Assembly: GCF_024346135.1 (NCBI RefSeq) | Contig: NZ_JAGQCJ010000002.1 | Span: 167,372 to 231,371, forward strand | DNA length: 64,000 bases | Direction of reading: 5' to 3' | From: Cyanobium sp. CH-040 | GTDB taxonomy: Bacteria > Cyanobacteriota > Cyanobacteriia > PCC-6307 > Cyanobiaceae | Shown: one piece after another, positions 25,614-34,248 of the stretch | Numbering within the stretch: position 1 is the first letter of the stretch | How the letters are laid out: each line of letters starts with the position of its first letter | Program-made: the position numbers and the translations under genes | The notes under the pieces: model-generated | Told to the model about the DNA's origin: nothing | The model's database searches: none | Seen by the model: the letters and a program-made list of their open reading frames with translations, nothing else

Positions 25614-28057
25614 GACGCCAGGAGCCGCCGGCCCTGCAGGGGCTCCAGCCACACCAGCACCGCCAGCCAGTGGATCAGCACCGGCGGCCAGAGGGAGCCG
25701 GTGACCACGTAGACCACAGCGCAGGCCACCCCGAGCAGGGTGCACTGCACCAGGAAGCGGGGATCGTCGAACAGCCGCCGGCCAGCCCGGTACCAGAGCC
25801 GGCCCGCGAGCGGGTGATACAGCACGAACAGGCCCACGCTGAGGGCCATCCAGGCCAGCAGCGCCGCGCCGTGTTCACCCTCCAGGGGGTGGGGCAGCAG
25901 GCCGACGCGGAAGATCAGTTCCTCCACCAGGGCGGGCATGACCAGCAGGCCGGCGGCGTGGGGGAGCACTACCGGCAGGGGGCGCCAGCGCCAGGGGCCG
26001 GCCAGGAAGCCGCTGCGGAAGCCGTGGCCCAGGGCCAGAACGGCGTAGATCGTCAGCACCAGCAGCGTGAAGCCGTGGGCGGCGGGCACCAGGGGTGGGA
26101 AGAGGCTGTCCAGCAGCCGCTGCAGCAGGGTGCCCAGCACCGGCAGCCCACCGAGAACGGTGGTGGGAGCCAGGGGCTGGAGCCGGGAATCGGCGCCGGG
26201 GACCTGGTTGGTGCGCAGCACCAGCACGGGCAGGCCGGCGCGCAGAAACTCCCGGGCCATGGCGTCATGGGCACGGCGGGGCAGCATCGAGCGCCAGCTC
26301 AGGAGCACGTTCAGCCAGCGCTGGCTGGCCTGGAAGGGGCTGCGCTCGCCGGAGCCGGGATTGGTCCGTCCCGTGCCGGCACTGAAGGTCACCTCGGCGT
26401 TGCGGCGCCAGTCGCCGCGCACCTGGCCCAGGGGGGTGAGGGTCCTGTCGAGGGCGTCGCCGAGCCGGGTGAGCCGCTGCCGGTCGGCCTCCGGCCAGCC
26501 GGCGCCGACACCCTGCCGGCGCAGCTGCGCCAGGGCGATCCAGAGGGCCTGGCTGGAGTCCTGCACGCACGAGGTGGCCGGCGTCACCAGGGCGACGCCG
26601 TGGCCATCGCCGCTGCGGTAGCGGGCAGCGATGATCTCGCTCTGCAGGGCGATGGCAGCGAGGGCCGGATCGGGCAGGCGCACGAGCAGATCGGAGATGG
26701 GCCGCGTGCCCAGCCAGCCGCGCTGCAGGTTGCCGGCATAGGCGCTCCAGTCCTGGCTGCCGGCCACGATGCCGTTGGGATTGTTGGCGTAGATCTGGTG
26801 GTAGACGATCTCGAGGCGGGGTTCGCCGCTGATGGGGTCCCGCACCACCTCGGCCTCCCCGAAGGCGAAGTGGCCGGTCACGGTCCAGCCGGGGGTGGGT
26901 TCGCCGTCCGCGCCGCCGATGCCGCCGAACAGGTGCACTAGCAGGGCCCGGTCGCCGAGGGCCAGGCCGTCGCGGCGCCGCTCCTCGAACAGCTGCCGGT
27001 CGGGCACCAGCAGGGTGCTGTGCGCCGTGCCCCGCTGCAGCTGCGGAACGCTCCAGTTGCCGCGGGTGATGTGCTCCAAGCTGGCGGCGAGGCCATCGAT
27101 GCGCCGGCCGGGGCGGAGCTGGAGCAGGCTGCGGGGCTCGAGGGCCTGCACCGTGAACACGCCATCGACGGCGGGGGCGCCACGGATGGTCCAGCCCTCG
27201 CCGTTCAGGGGTGAGGCCGCCAGGCCGCGCGGATCCAGCAGGCGCCGCCCGAAGCGGTCCGGGGGCAGCAGGGGGAAGCGGATGCGCTCCTCAGCACCGT
27301 CGAACGCGCCGCTCGCTGGATTGAAATGGCGCACCCGCACCAGGTCGCTCCCGGCCGGCTGCCCGGCCCCGGGGTCTGGGGGCAGCAGGCTCACCAGGGC
27401 GGTCCAGCGGCCGGTGGTCTGCACCGGCGTGCGGGCGATGCGCAGCTGATCGCCGCTGAGGGTCACACCGTCGAGCCGCACGGTGACGTCGTCGACGGGC
27501 CTGGCCCCGGCCAGCGACTGCAGGGGTCCCACCCGGCGTCGGCCGTCCAGGCGGGTGGGCACCACGTTGGCCTGCTCGGCGGCTCGGCGGGCGCTGTCGC
27601 CCAGGTTGATGTCCGTGGTGACGGTGCGCACGAGCCGCTGCAGCTCCGGCCCTTCGGCCCAGCTCAGCCGCAGGCTCCGGCCGATCAGCTGGCGCTGGCC
27701 GGCGGGGGCCTGTTCCAGTTCGATCCACACCCAGTCCTCGCCGCCATCGGCACCGGCAGCGGCCCGGTCGGCGGCCAGCTCGTCCTCGCTCGGCAGGATC
27801 AGGCGCCCGATCCATTCGGCGCTGGGCCGGTAGAGATCGGAGCGGGGCTCCAGGTTGAGGGGATAGGTCTCGGGACGGTTCCAGGGGGACCGCCGGGCCA
27901 GGGCGTCGCTGCTCTCGGGCAGGGGCTGGGTCGGGGTGCCCTGGGCCGCCGGCAGGGGCGCGGGCGCCAGCAGGGGCAGCGCCAGCAGCAGCACCAGCAG
28001 CAGGGCCGCCAGGCCTGCCCGGAGCCGCCGCCGCCGGCCTTGGGAAAGGGGAATCAA
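25610..28057 (-). CDS. Large CPBP-family membrane protease with long extracytoplasmic region
   Basis: About 815 residues. A basic N-terminus and hydrophobic signal or anchor (RAGLAALLLVLLLALPLL) is followed by a soluble region of nearly 600 residues of unknown fold. Then come membrane helices carrying CPBP/CAAX-protease motifs: LVMPALVEELIFRVGLL (EE..R), VLYHPLAG, and PPVLIHWLAVLVW. Such glutamic intramembrane proteases cut near membranes. The start is uncertain: GTG 28108 overlaps sbcC by 23 bases, but TTG 28057 lies 25 bases after a TAGGGT element and leaves a clean signal sequence, so it is chosen here. Its stop overlaps the GGCT ATG. Confidence 0.78.
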   Translation of the reverse strand: MIPLSQGRRRRLRAGLAALLLVLLLALPLLAPAPLPAAQGTPTQPLPESSDALARRSPWNRPETYPLNLEPRSDLYRPSAEWIGRLILPSEDELAADRAAAGADGGEDWVWIELEQAPAGQRQLIGRSLRLSWAEGPELQRLVRTVTTDINLGDSARRAAEQANVVPTRLDGRRRVGPLQSLAGARPVDDVTVRLDGVTLSGDQLRIARTPVQTTGRWTALVSLLPPDPGAGQPAGSDLVRVRHFNPASGAFDGAEERIRFPLLPPDRFGRRLLDPRGLAASPLNGEGWTIRGAPAVDGVFTVQALEPRSLLQLRPGRRIDGLAASLEHITRGNWSVPQLQRGTAHSTLLVPDRQLFEERRRDGLALGDRALLVHLFGGIGGADGEPTPGWTVTGHFAFGEAEVVRDPISGEPRLEIVYHQIYANNPNGIVAGSQDWSAYAGNLQRGWLGTRPISDLLVRLPDPALAAIALQSEIIAARYRSGDGHGVALVTPATSCVQDSSQALWIALAQLRRQGVGAGWPEADRQRLTRLGDALDRTLTPLGQVRGDWRRNAEVTFSAGTGRTNPGSGERSPFQASQRWLNVLLSWRSMLPRRAHDAMAREFLRAGLPVLVLRTNQVPGADSRLQPLAPTTVLGGLPVLGTLLQRLLDSLFPPLVPAAHGFTLLVLTIYAVLALGHGFRSGFLAGPWRWRPLPVVLPHAAGLLVMPALVEELIFRVGLLPHPLEGEHGAALLAWMALSVGLFVLYHPLAGRLWYRAGRRLFDDPRFLVQCTLLGVACAVVYVVTGSLWPPVLIHWLAVLVWLEPLQGRRLLAS

Positions 28058-28082
28058 GGGCCGTCCCGGCGCCGTCGCCAGG

Positions 28083-28088
28083 ACCCTA
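28083..28088 (-). promoter_or_regulatory. TAGGGT element including the sbcC stop codon
   Basis: TAGGGT on the minus strand; TAG (28088-28086) is the sbcC stop codon. It lies 25 bases before TTG 28057, the proposed start of the CPBP protease. Confidence 0.4.
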
Positions 28089-31000
28089 ATGGCCACTGCC
28101 AGCCGCACCGACGCTGACGCGCGAACCGCGATCGCCGGCCACCACCTGGATGCCGCTGCGGATGCGCTCGCGCAGGGCGCCCACGTGGCTGATCAGACCG
28201 ATCAGGCGCCCGCCCTCCCGCAGGCGGTCGAGTTCATCCATCGCCAGCTGCAGGTTGTCGGGATCGAGGCTGCCGAAGCCTTCGTCGATGAACAGGGCCC
28301 CGAGGCCCACGCCGCCGCTGTGGGCCTGCACCGTGTCGGCCACGCCCAGGGCCAGGGCCAGGGAGGCCTGGAAGGTCTCACCGCCCGAAAGACTCGCCAC
28401 TTCCCGCTCCTCGCCGGTGTAGGCGTCCAGCACCCGCAGCCCCAGGCCCGCCTTGCTGCCCTTGCGCTGGTCGCTGTCGTCGCTGAGCCGCAGCTGATAG
28501 CGGCCGCTGGTCATCAGCGTCAGCCGGCGGTTGGCGTGGCCGCAGATCTCCTCCAGGTAGGCCGAGAGCACCCAGCGCTGCAGGGAGATGTGGGGATGGC
28601 TGCGGCCCAGGCAGCGGCCGGCCACGGCCGCCAGACGGTCCGCCCGGCCCTGGGCCTCCGCCAGCGCCGTGCTGCCGGCGCGGTGGCGCTGCGCCAGGGC
28701 CGCCAGCGCCTGATGGGTGGTGTCGGCGCGGGTGCGGCGCTCCAGGGCGGCCTTGCGTTGCCCGTCGGCCTGGGCCAGGGCGGCGGCGGCGGCGGCGGTG
28801 TCGGGGCGCTGCTCCGGCAGCTGCTGCAGGTCGGGCGCGGCCAGCACGCCCTCCAAGCGCTGGCGTTCCTGGCCGTGGACCTGGATCGCCTGCTCCCAGC
28901 CCTGGTGCACCGTGGGCTCCACCAGGGCGGCCTCGAGAGCCTCCAGGTCGTGGAAGCCGGCGGCGGCCAGATCGTCGCCCAGCCGCTTCCAGGCCTCCTG
29001 CCGGCGGCTTCGGGCCGCGGTGAGCGGCTCGAGCTGGGCGGCCAGCTGTTCGAGCGCCGGCACCAGCGCCTCCAGGGCCGCCAGGGCCTGGGCGGGATCG
29101 AGGGGCTCGGCGCCGTCGTTCTCGAGGCGGGCGGCGAGGCTGGCGCAGCGCTGCTGCTCGGCCCGCAGCCGTTCGGTGGTGGCCCCGTGCTGCTGCCGCA
29201 GCTCCTGCAGACGCTGCTGGTAGCTCTCCTGCTGCCGGCCGGTGGTCTGGACCGCCCCATCCCGCTGCGGCAGCAGCGCCGCCAGGGCCCGGGCCTGATC
29301 CAGGGCCGCCGTGGCGGTGGCCAGGGCGGTGCGGGCGGCCTGGGCCTCGACGCCGGCCTGCTGCTCCTCCAGGGACCCCCGTTCGGCCTGGCAGCGGGCC
29401 AGGGCGGCCTGGGCCTCTGCCCGCAGCTCCTCGGCGCGCACCACCTGGGCGCGGGCGTCCTCGAGCTCCGGACCGGCCACCGGCGTCTGTTCGGCGGCGG
29501 CCGGCCGGGGGTGCTGCCGGGATCCACACACCGGGCAGGGATCGCCCGGGGCCAGGCCACTGGCCAGCTGGGCCGCCATGCCCGCCAGCTGCCGCTCGCG
29601 CAGGGCCAGCTCCCGCTCCCGGCAGGCGATCAGCTCCTGCTGGGCCTGCTGCTGCCGCTGCAGCGCCTGCTGCTCGCGCTGGAGCAGGCGCTCCAGGGCC
29701 TCCACACTCCTCACCAGTGTTTCCGCCCGCTGGCGTTCCTGCTCCAGCCCAGGCAGGCGATCGGCTGCGGAGCGGGCCTCCTGGGCCTGCTGCCGCTCCA
29801 CCGGCAGGCGGGCCTCACAGGCGGCCAGCAGCTCCTGCCCCTTCGCCAGCCTGGCCGTGAGCCCATCGAGCTCGGCCTGGGCGGTGGCCTGCTGGTGTCG
29901 CGCCTGAGCGAGCTCGGCCTGCAGGGCCAGCAGGGCCTCCAGCTGCACGCGGTGGGCGGCCAGGGCTCCGAGGGCTCCAGTGAGCACCGGCGGCGAGGGC
30001 AGCTGCAGCAGATCCAGCGCCACCACCACATCCGGCAGTCCAACGCCCTGGTCGCGGCAGCGCCGGGCCGTGGCGAGCAGTGCGGCGCCGCGCTGCTCCA
30101 GGGCGTGGCCGTGGCCGCTGGCCTCGCGCCAGGCCAGCAGGCTGGGCCGCAGCGCGTCGGCGCGCTGGGCCACGCCGAGGCTCTCCTGGAGGGTGGCGAT
30201 GCGGGGGGCGTCCGCCTCCAGCTCCGCCAGGCGCCGCCGGGCGTCGGCGCGCCGGTCCCAGCGCTCGGCGGCGGCCAGCACCGAGAGCTGCTGGTGGCGC
30301 GCCTGCTCGAAGGCGGCATCACAGGCCTGCTGGCGCTGATCGGCCTGGGCCAGCTGGTCAGCGACGGCCTCCAGCAGCCCCTCCAGCTGCGCCTGGTCGG
30401 CCGGGGGGGCTGCTGGGGCATCGGCAGTGAGCCAGGGCTCCGCCAGGCGCCAGGCCTCCTCGCGCCAGCTCTCCAGCCGGCGGCGGCCATCGAGCAGTTC
30501 GCCCAGGGCCGCGCGCGCCTGCTCCTCCAGCCAGGCCGTGGCGCGTTCGTAGAGGCCGGTGTCGAAGAGGGTCTTGAGCAGGGCCTCGCGTTCCTCGGGC
30601 CGGGCGCGCAGCACCTCGGCGAAGCGTCCCTGGGGCAGCAGGATCACCTGGCGGAACTGGTCGGCGTCGAGGCCCAGCAGGTCCACCACCTCCCGCAGCA
30701 CCTCGGCGGCACCGCTGGCGACCGCTTCCATTTCCCCGGACCTGACGCGGAACAGGGCGGCGCGGGCGTTGCGCTGGGTGGTGCCGCTGCCGCGCAGCTT
30801 CGCCACCTCGCAGGCGGCCTCACGCTCCACCCGCCAGCGGCCGGAGGGGGTGGAGAACTCCAGGGCCACCCGCGGCACCACCGTGGGGGCGGCGTGCTGC
30901 GAGCGCAGACCGCGCACGCTGCGCTCCCCCGACACCGTGCCGTAGAGGGCGTAGCAGAGGGCATCGAGGAGGTAGGTCTTGCCGGCGCCGGTGTTGCCGT

Positions 31001-31100
31001 GGATCAGGAACAGCCCATCGCGGGCGAGCGGGTCGAAGTCGATCGTCACCGCTTCGGCGTAGGGCCCGAAGGCCTCCAGCTCCAGCCGGTGGGGTTTCAC
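28086..31100 (-). CDS. sbcC: Exonuclease SbcCD subunit C
   Basis: A 1004-residue SMC/Rad50-type ATPase that, with SbcD, opens hairpins and processes DNA ends. Walker A is HGNTGAGKTYLLDALCYALY (residues about 34-53). Long Gln/Ala/Leu/Glu coiled coils flank the zinc hook PGDPCPVCGSRQH (near residue 520). The ABC signature is EVASLSGGETFQASLALALG (near 905), and Walker B/D-loop is LFIDEGFGSLDPD. The start is GTG, overlapping the sbcD stop by 4 bases. Confidence 0.95.
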   Translation of the reverse strand: MKPHRLELEAFGPYAEAVTIDFDPLARDGLFLIHGNTGAGKTYLLDALCYALYGTVSGERSVRGLRSQHAAPTVVPRVALEFSTPSGRWRVEREAACEVAKLRGSGTTQRNARAALFRVRSGEMEAVASGAAEVLREVVDLLGLDADQFRQVILLPQGRFAEVLRARPEEREALLKTLFDTGLYERATAWLEEQARAALGELLDGRRRLESWREEAWRLAEPWLTADAPAAPPADQAQLEGLLEAVADQLAQADQRQQACDAAFEQARHQQLSVLAAAERWDRRADARRRLAELEADAPRIATLQESLGVAQRADALRPSLLAWREASGHGHALEQRGAALLATARRCRDQGVGLPDVVVALDLLQLPSPPVLTGALGALAAHRVQLEALLALQAELAQARHQQATAQAELDGLTARLAKGQELLAACEARLPVERQQAQEARSAADRLPGLEQERQRAETLVRSVEALERLLQREQQALQRQQQAQQELIACRERELALRERQLAGMAAQLASGLAPGDPCPVCGSRQHPRPAAAEQTPVAGPELEDARAQVVRAEELRAEAQAALARCQAERGSLEEQQAGVEAQAARTALATATAALDQARALAALLPQRDGAVQTTGRQQESYQQRLQELRQQHGATTERLRAEQQRCASLAARLENDGAEPLDPAQALAALEALVPALEQLAAQLEPLTAARSRRQEAWKRLGDDLAAAGFHDLEALEAALVEPTVHQGWEQAIQVHGQERQRLEGVLAAPDLQQLPEQRPDTAAAAAALAQADGQRKAALERRTRADTTHQALAALAQRHRAGSTALAEAQGRADRLAAVAGRCLGRSHPHISLQRWVLSAYLEEICGHANRRLTLMTSGRYQLRLSDDSDQRKGSKAGLGLRVLDAYTGEEREVASLSGGETFQASLALALGVADTVQAHSGGVGLGALFIDEGFGSLDPDNLQLAMDELDRLREGGRLIGLISHVGALRERIRSGIQVVAGDRGSRVSVGAAGSGH

Positions 31101-32263
31101 GGGCGCCGCGCGGCCGCCTGGGCGAGGGCCTCGCGCAGCAGACGCTCCTCCTCCGGGTCCGGCACCCGGCCCTGCTGGTCAGCGAAGAAGGCCAGGGTGC
31201 GCTGCAGGGGATCGCTGGCCTGCAGGATCCGCTGGCTGCGTTCGCTGGCCGCCAGGGAGGCCCGCTCGGGCGGCTGGTGCCGCAGCTCCACGGCGTGGGG
31301 GAAGCGCTGCCGCAGCCGCGCCATGGCCTGCAGCGGCAGCTGCTCATCGGTGAGCAGGGCCCGCACCCAGGCCCCCCGGGCCTCCTCCAGCCGGGGATCG
31401 GCCAGCAGCTGCTCCAGCTCGCCCTCGAGCGTGCGCAGGGGCCGGCCCGCCTCCAGGGGCACCACCTCCACCGCGGGGTTGCCCCGGGCGTCGAGTTCCA
31501 CCAGGCGCACGCTCTTGACGTGGTGCTGCTCGGAGAAGGAGTAGGGCAGGGGCGTGCCGCTGTAGGCCAGGCGGGGACCGTCGAGCTCCTGGGAGCCGTG
31601 CAGATGGCCCAGGGCCACGTAGTCGAAGCCGGCGAAGGTGGGCACCGCCACCGCCTCCGCATTGCCCACCGACAGATCCCGTTCCGATTCGCTGGTGCGC
31701 CCCCCGGCCACGAAGGCATGGGCCACCAGCACCGAGCGGCAGCCAGGACGGCGGGCCCGGTCGGCATGGATGGGCAGCAGGGCGCAGTCCATCGCCTGCT
31801 GATGATCGAGGCGCGCCGGGCGGGCAGCCGGCTGCAGCTCAGGACCGTCCAGCAGCGGTTCCAGGTAGGGCAGCGGGTACACCGCTACGGCCGCGCCGCC
31901 GTCGCGGGGCTGCACCAGCACCGGTTCGGCGGCCCGCTGCCAGCGGCCCCGGATGGTCACCCCCTGGGCGGCGAGCAGTTCGTCGTACACCGACACGCGC
32001 ACGTGGGAGTCGTGGTTGCCGGCGATCGCCACCACCGCGGCGCCGGTGGCCCGCAGCCGCGCCAGGGTGTCGGTGAAGAGGCGCACGGCGTCGGCCGGCG
32101 GGATCGCCCGGTCGTAGAGATCCCCGGCGATCACCACCAGGTCCACGGCCGCCTCGCCGGCCAGGTCCACCAGCTGGTCCATCGCCCGGGCCTGCTCGTC
32201 CAGGAGCGGCAGCCCGTGGAACTGACGGCCGAGATGCCAGTCGGACGTGTGCAGCAGTCGCAA
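31097..32263 (-). CDS. sbcD: Exonuclease SbcCD subunit D
   Basis: A 388-residue Mre11-type nuclease. Phosphodiesterase motifs are LRLLHTSDWHLGRQ, VVIAGDLYDRAIPPADAVRL, VAIAGNHDSHVRV, LVAHAFVAGG and YVALGHLHGSQEL, all present in order, with the capping domain after residue 270. The start is not obvious: the frame is open to 32506, but family similarity begins at TTG 32263, which is therefore chosen (LRLLHTSDWH as MRLLHTSDWH). The spacer to the upstream membrane-protein gene is then 44 bases. It is coupled to sbcC. Confidence 0.93.
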   Translation of the reverse strand: MRLLHTSDWHLGRQFHGLPLLDEQARAMDQLVDLAGEAAVDLVVIAGDLYDRAIPPADAVRLFTDTLARLRATGAAVVAIAGNHDSHVRVSVYDELLAAQGVTIRGRWQRAAEPVLVQPRDGGAAVAVYPLPYLEPLLDGPELQPAARPARLDHQQAMDCALLPIHADRARRPGCRSVLVAHAFVAGGRTSESERDLSVGNAEAVAVPTFAGFDYVALGHLHGSQELDGPRLAYSGTPLPYSFSEQHHVKSVRLVELDARGNPAVEVVPLEAGRPLRTLEGELEQLLADPRLEEARGAWVRALLTDEQLPLQAMARLRQRFPHAVELRHQPPERASLAASERSQRILQASDPLQRTLAFFADQQGRVPDPEEERLLREALAQAAARRP

Positions 32264-32307
32264 GGGGGCGGGACGGGGGTGGGCGGAACGGTGGAGGGGA
32301 AGGCGGC

Positions 32308-32655
32308 TCAGCCCCGGCTGCGGCGCAGCGCCAGGCCGGCCTCCACGGCCGTGCCCAGGGCCAGCAGCAGAAAACCCGCCAGACCCACCAGCTGGTTGCG
32401 CTGCAGCAGATCGGGCATCAGCACCGGATCGATGCCGGAGTCCTGCACGGCCCCGATGCCGAACCACAGGGCCGCGGCGGCGGAGGTGAGCCAGTAGGCC
32501 CGCCATCGCCGCTGGTAGATGTAGCCCGTGCCGAGGCCGGGCACGATGTTGAGCAGCACGGCCACCCAGCCGCTGGAGGCGGCCAGGATCTGCTCACGGC
32601 TGGGATGTCCGTCGCTGCCGGAGCCCTGAGCGACGGGCTGGGGGCTGCTCTCCAT
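32308..32655 (-). CDS. Small membrane protein of unknown function
   Basis: 115 residues with two or three membrane segments: VAVLLNIVPGLGTGYIYQRR (a pattern seen in small cyanobacterial and TM2-like proteins), YWLTSAAAALWFGIGAV, and LVGLAGFLLLALGTAVEAGL. The N-terminal 30 residues are polar. ATG 32655 follows GTG 32658, so either could be used. TAGGGA lies 30 bases upstream. It is the first gene before sbcD and sbcC on the same strand; no functional link is evident. Confidence 0.7.
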   Translation of the reverse strand: MESSPQPVAQGSGSDGHPSREQILAASSGWVAVLLNIVPGLGTGYIYQRRWRAYWLTSAAAALWFGIGAVQDSGIDPVLMPDLLQRNQLVGLAGFLLLALGTAVEAGLALRRSRG

Positions 32656-32685
32656 CACGGCGGCCGGGAACGGACGGACCCCCCA

Positions 32686-32691
32686 TCCCTA
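32686..32691 (-). promoter_or_regulatory. TAGGGA(T) element upstream of the small membrane protein
   Basis: TAGGGAT on the minus strand, about 30 bases before ATG 32655. A near match to the recurring TAGGGT motif. Confidence 0.35.
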
Positions 32692-32728
32692 GCGCAGCCC
32701 TGGCCCCGCCAGCGGCGAGCCCTGCACC

Positions 32729-33145
32729 TCAGCCGGCCAGCAACGCCTCCCACTGGCGCGCCAGGGCCCCTGGCAGCGGCCTGGGGCGGTAGTCGCGGGG
32801 ATCGCTGGGCCCATGGCGGATCACGGCGTTCACCACCACGGCGGGGGTGGTGCCGCGGTTGATGGCGCCATGGGGCACCCCGGGGGGGATGCGCACCCAG
32901 GTGGGCTCGTCCTCCCGCAGGGTGATGCGGCGCAGCCGGCGGTCTTCCAGCACCAGCAGATCGAAGGCCCCCCGCAGCACGCGCAGCTGGTCGGTCTGGC
33001 GGCGGTGGCAGAAGAGGGTGCCGCTGGTGTCGGTGCCGATCTCGGCGATCAGGGTTTCGTCGCTGGGCAGGGGTTCGGAGAACAGGGTGGCGCCGGCGCG
33101 GTTGTGCGACACCGGTGCCAGCTCGATGCGTCGTGAGAGGGCCAT
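32729..33145 (-). CDS. Cupin-fold protein, sugar-epimerase-like
   Basis: A 138-residue single cupin. The barrel is visible in TLFCHRRQTDQLRVLRGAFD, VRIPPGVPHGAINRG and VVVNAVIRHG. It resembles dTDP-sugar 3,5-epimerase-like cupins rather than true RmlC (too short). The His of VPHG is kept, as is FCHRR. ATG 33145 (MALSRRIELAPVSHN) is chosen over the frame reaching 33238, which looks non-coding. It is divergent from the PfkB kinase with about 150 bases between. Function unknown. Confidence 0.7.
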   Translation of the reverse strand: MALSRRIELAPVSHNRAGATLFSEPLPSDETLIAEIGTDTSGTLFCHRRQTDQLRVLRGAFDLLVLEDRRLRRITLREDEPTWVRIPPGVPHGAINRGTTPAVVVNAVIRHGPSDPRDYRPRPLPGALARQWEALLAG

Positions 33146-33161
33146 GGTGGCGGATCTGAGT

Positions 33162-33177
33162 TCGTGAAGAATCACGA
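33162..33177. promoter_or_regulatory. Perfect 6-bp inverted repeat in the divergent spacer
   Basis: TCGTGA-AGAA-TCACGA, a perfect 6-bp inverted repeat with a 4-base loop, lies 16 bases upstream of the cupin ATG and 118 bases upstream of the kinase start. It could be an operator or a chance palindrome. Confidence 0.3.
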
Positions 33178-33295
33178 CGAAATGGCGGTCATGGCGTGGC
33201 CACCGACACCAATCCCGCCCACGTGAGGAATGGCGCACATGCCGCCGGCCTGGCCATCCCCCATTCCCAAGCTGCCCCCTGTCCTCCCTGCGCCC

Positions 33296-34198
33296 ATGGC
33301 CGCCCGGCTCGACCCCCTGCCCCTGGAGCAGCTGCCGGCGCTGCCGGCCCTACGGCTGGCGGTGGTGGGCCATGTGGAGGTGGTCACCTTCCTGGCCCTG
33401 GAGAGCCTGCCCCGCGCGGGTCTGGTGCAGACCGCCCGCGCCTGCCTCGACCTGCCGGGCGGCGCCGGGGCCGTGGCGGCGGTGCAGCTGGCCCGGCTCA
33501 CCGGCGTGCCGGTGCGCTTCCACACGGCCCTGGGGCGTGACGCGGTGGGGGAACGGGCGGCCCAGGTGCTGAGCGAGCTGGGGCTCGATCTGCAGGTGGC
33601 CTGGCGCGACGCCCCCACGCGCCGGGGCGTGAGTCTGGGCGACCGCTCCGGTGAGCGCAGCATCGTGGTGATCGGCGAGCGCCTCAGCCCCCGCGCCGAC
33701 GATCCGCTGCCCTGGCACGAGCTGGCGCGCTGCGACGGGGTGTTCGCCACCGCCGCCGATGTGGCGGCCCTGCGCCAGGCCCGCGCTGCCCGGGTGCTCA
33801 CGGCCACGCCCCGGCTGCCCCTGCCGGTGCTCCAGGAGGCGGGCGTGGCCCTCGACGCTCTGATCGGCAGCGGTCTGGATCCGGCCGAGCGGGTGCCGCC
33901 GGGGGCCCTGCGGCCCGCCCCGGTCCTGCGCATCGCCACCGCCGGCGCCCAGGGAGGGATGGCCGAGCCCCTGGGTGCGTTCGCCGCGCCGCCCCGAGCC
34001 CGCCCGGTGGTGGACAGCTACGGCGCCGGCGACTGCTTCGCGGCAGGGGTGACCGCCGGCCTGGCCGCGGGCTGGAGTGCCCACCAGGCCATCAGCCTCG
34101 GCTGCCACTGCGGCAGCGCCTGCCTCGACGGCCTCGGCCCCTATGCCGGCCAGCTGCGCCGTGGCGCCGGTGGCTGGAGCCAGGAACCTCTGGGCTGA
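33296..34198 (+). CDS. PfkB-family carbohydrate kinase
   Basis: A 300-residue ribokinase-fold protein. The second PfkB signature is VVDSYGAGDCFAAGVTAGL (catalytic Asp), near the C-terminus. The N-terminal strand LRLAVVGHVEVVTFLALESL and the DLPGGAGAVAAVQLARL glycine motif complete the fold. Family members phosphorylate sugars, nucleosides or related molecules; the substrate cannot be told. ATG 33296 is preferred over 33230 and 33239, whose extra residues are Pro-rich. The LOG-nitrilase fusion follows 50 bases downstream on the same strand. Confidence 0.82.
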   Translation: MAARLDPLPLEQLPALPALRLAVVGHVEVVTFLALESLPRAGLVQTARACLDLPGGAGAVAAVQLARLTGVPVRFHTALGRDAVGERAAQVLSELGLDLQVAWRDAPTRRGVSLGDRSGERSIVVIGERLSPRADDPLPWHELARCDGVFATAADVAALRQARAARVLTATPRLPLPVLQEAGVALDALIGSGLDPAERVPPGALRPAPVLRIATAGAQGGMAEPLGAFAAPPRARPVVDSYGAGDCFAAGVTAGLAAGWSAHQAISLGCHCGSACLDGLGPYAGQLRRGAGGWSQEPLG

Positions 34199-34248
34199 GG
34201 CAGGAGCGAGGCAGGCCAGGCTGGGCGCTGCGACGACGCGGGCAGGAC

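Noticed and set aside
27936..31544. A 1202-codon open frame opposite sbcC
   Set aside because: Shadow frame caused by codon bias of the long coiled-coil gene; Leu/Gln/Gly-rich and featureless.
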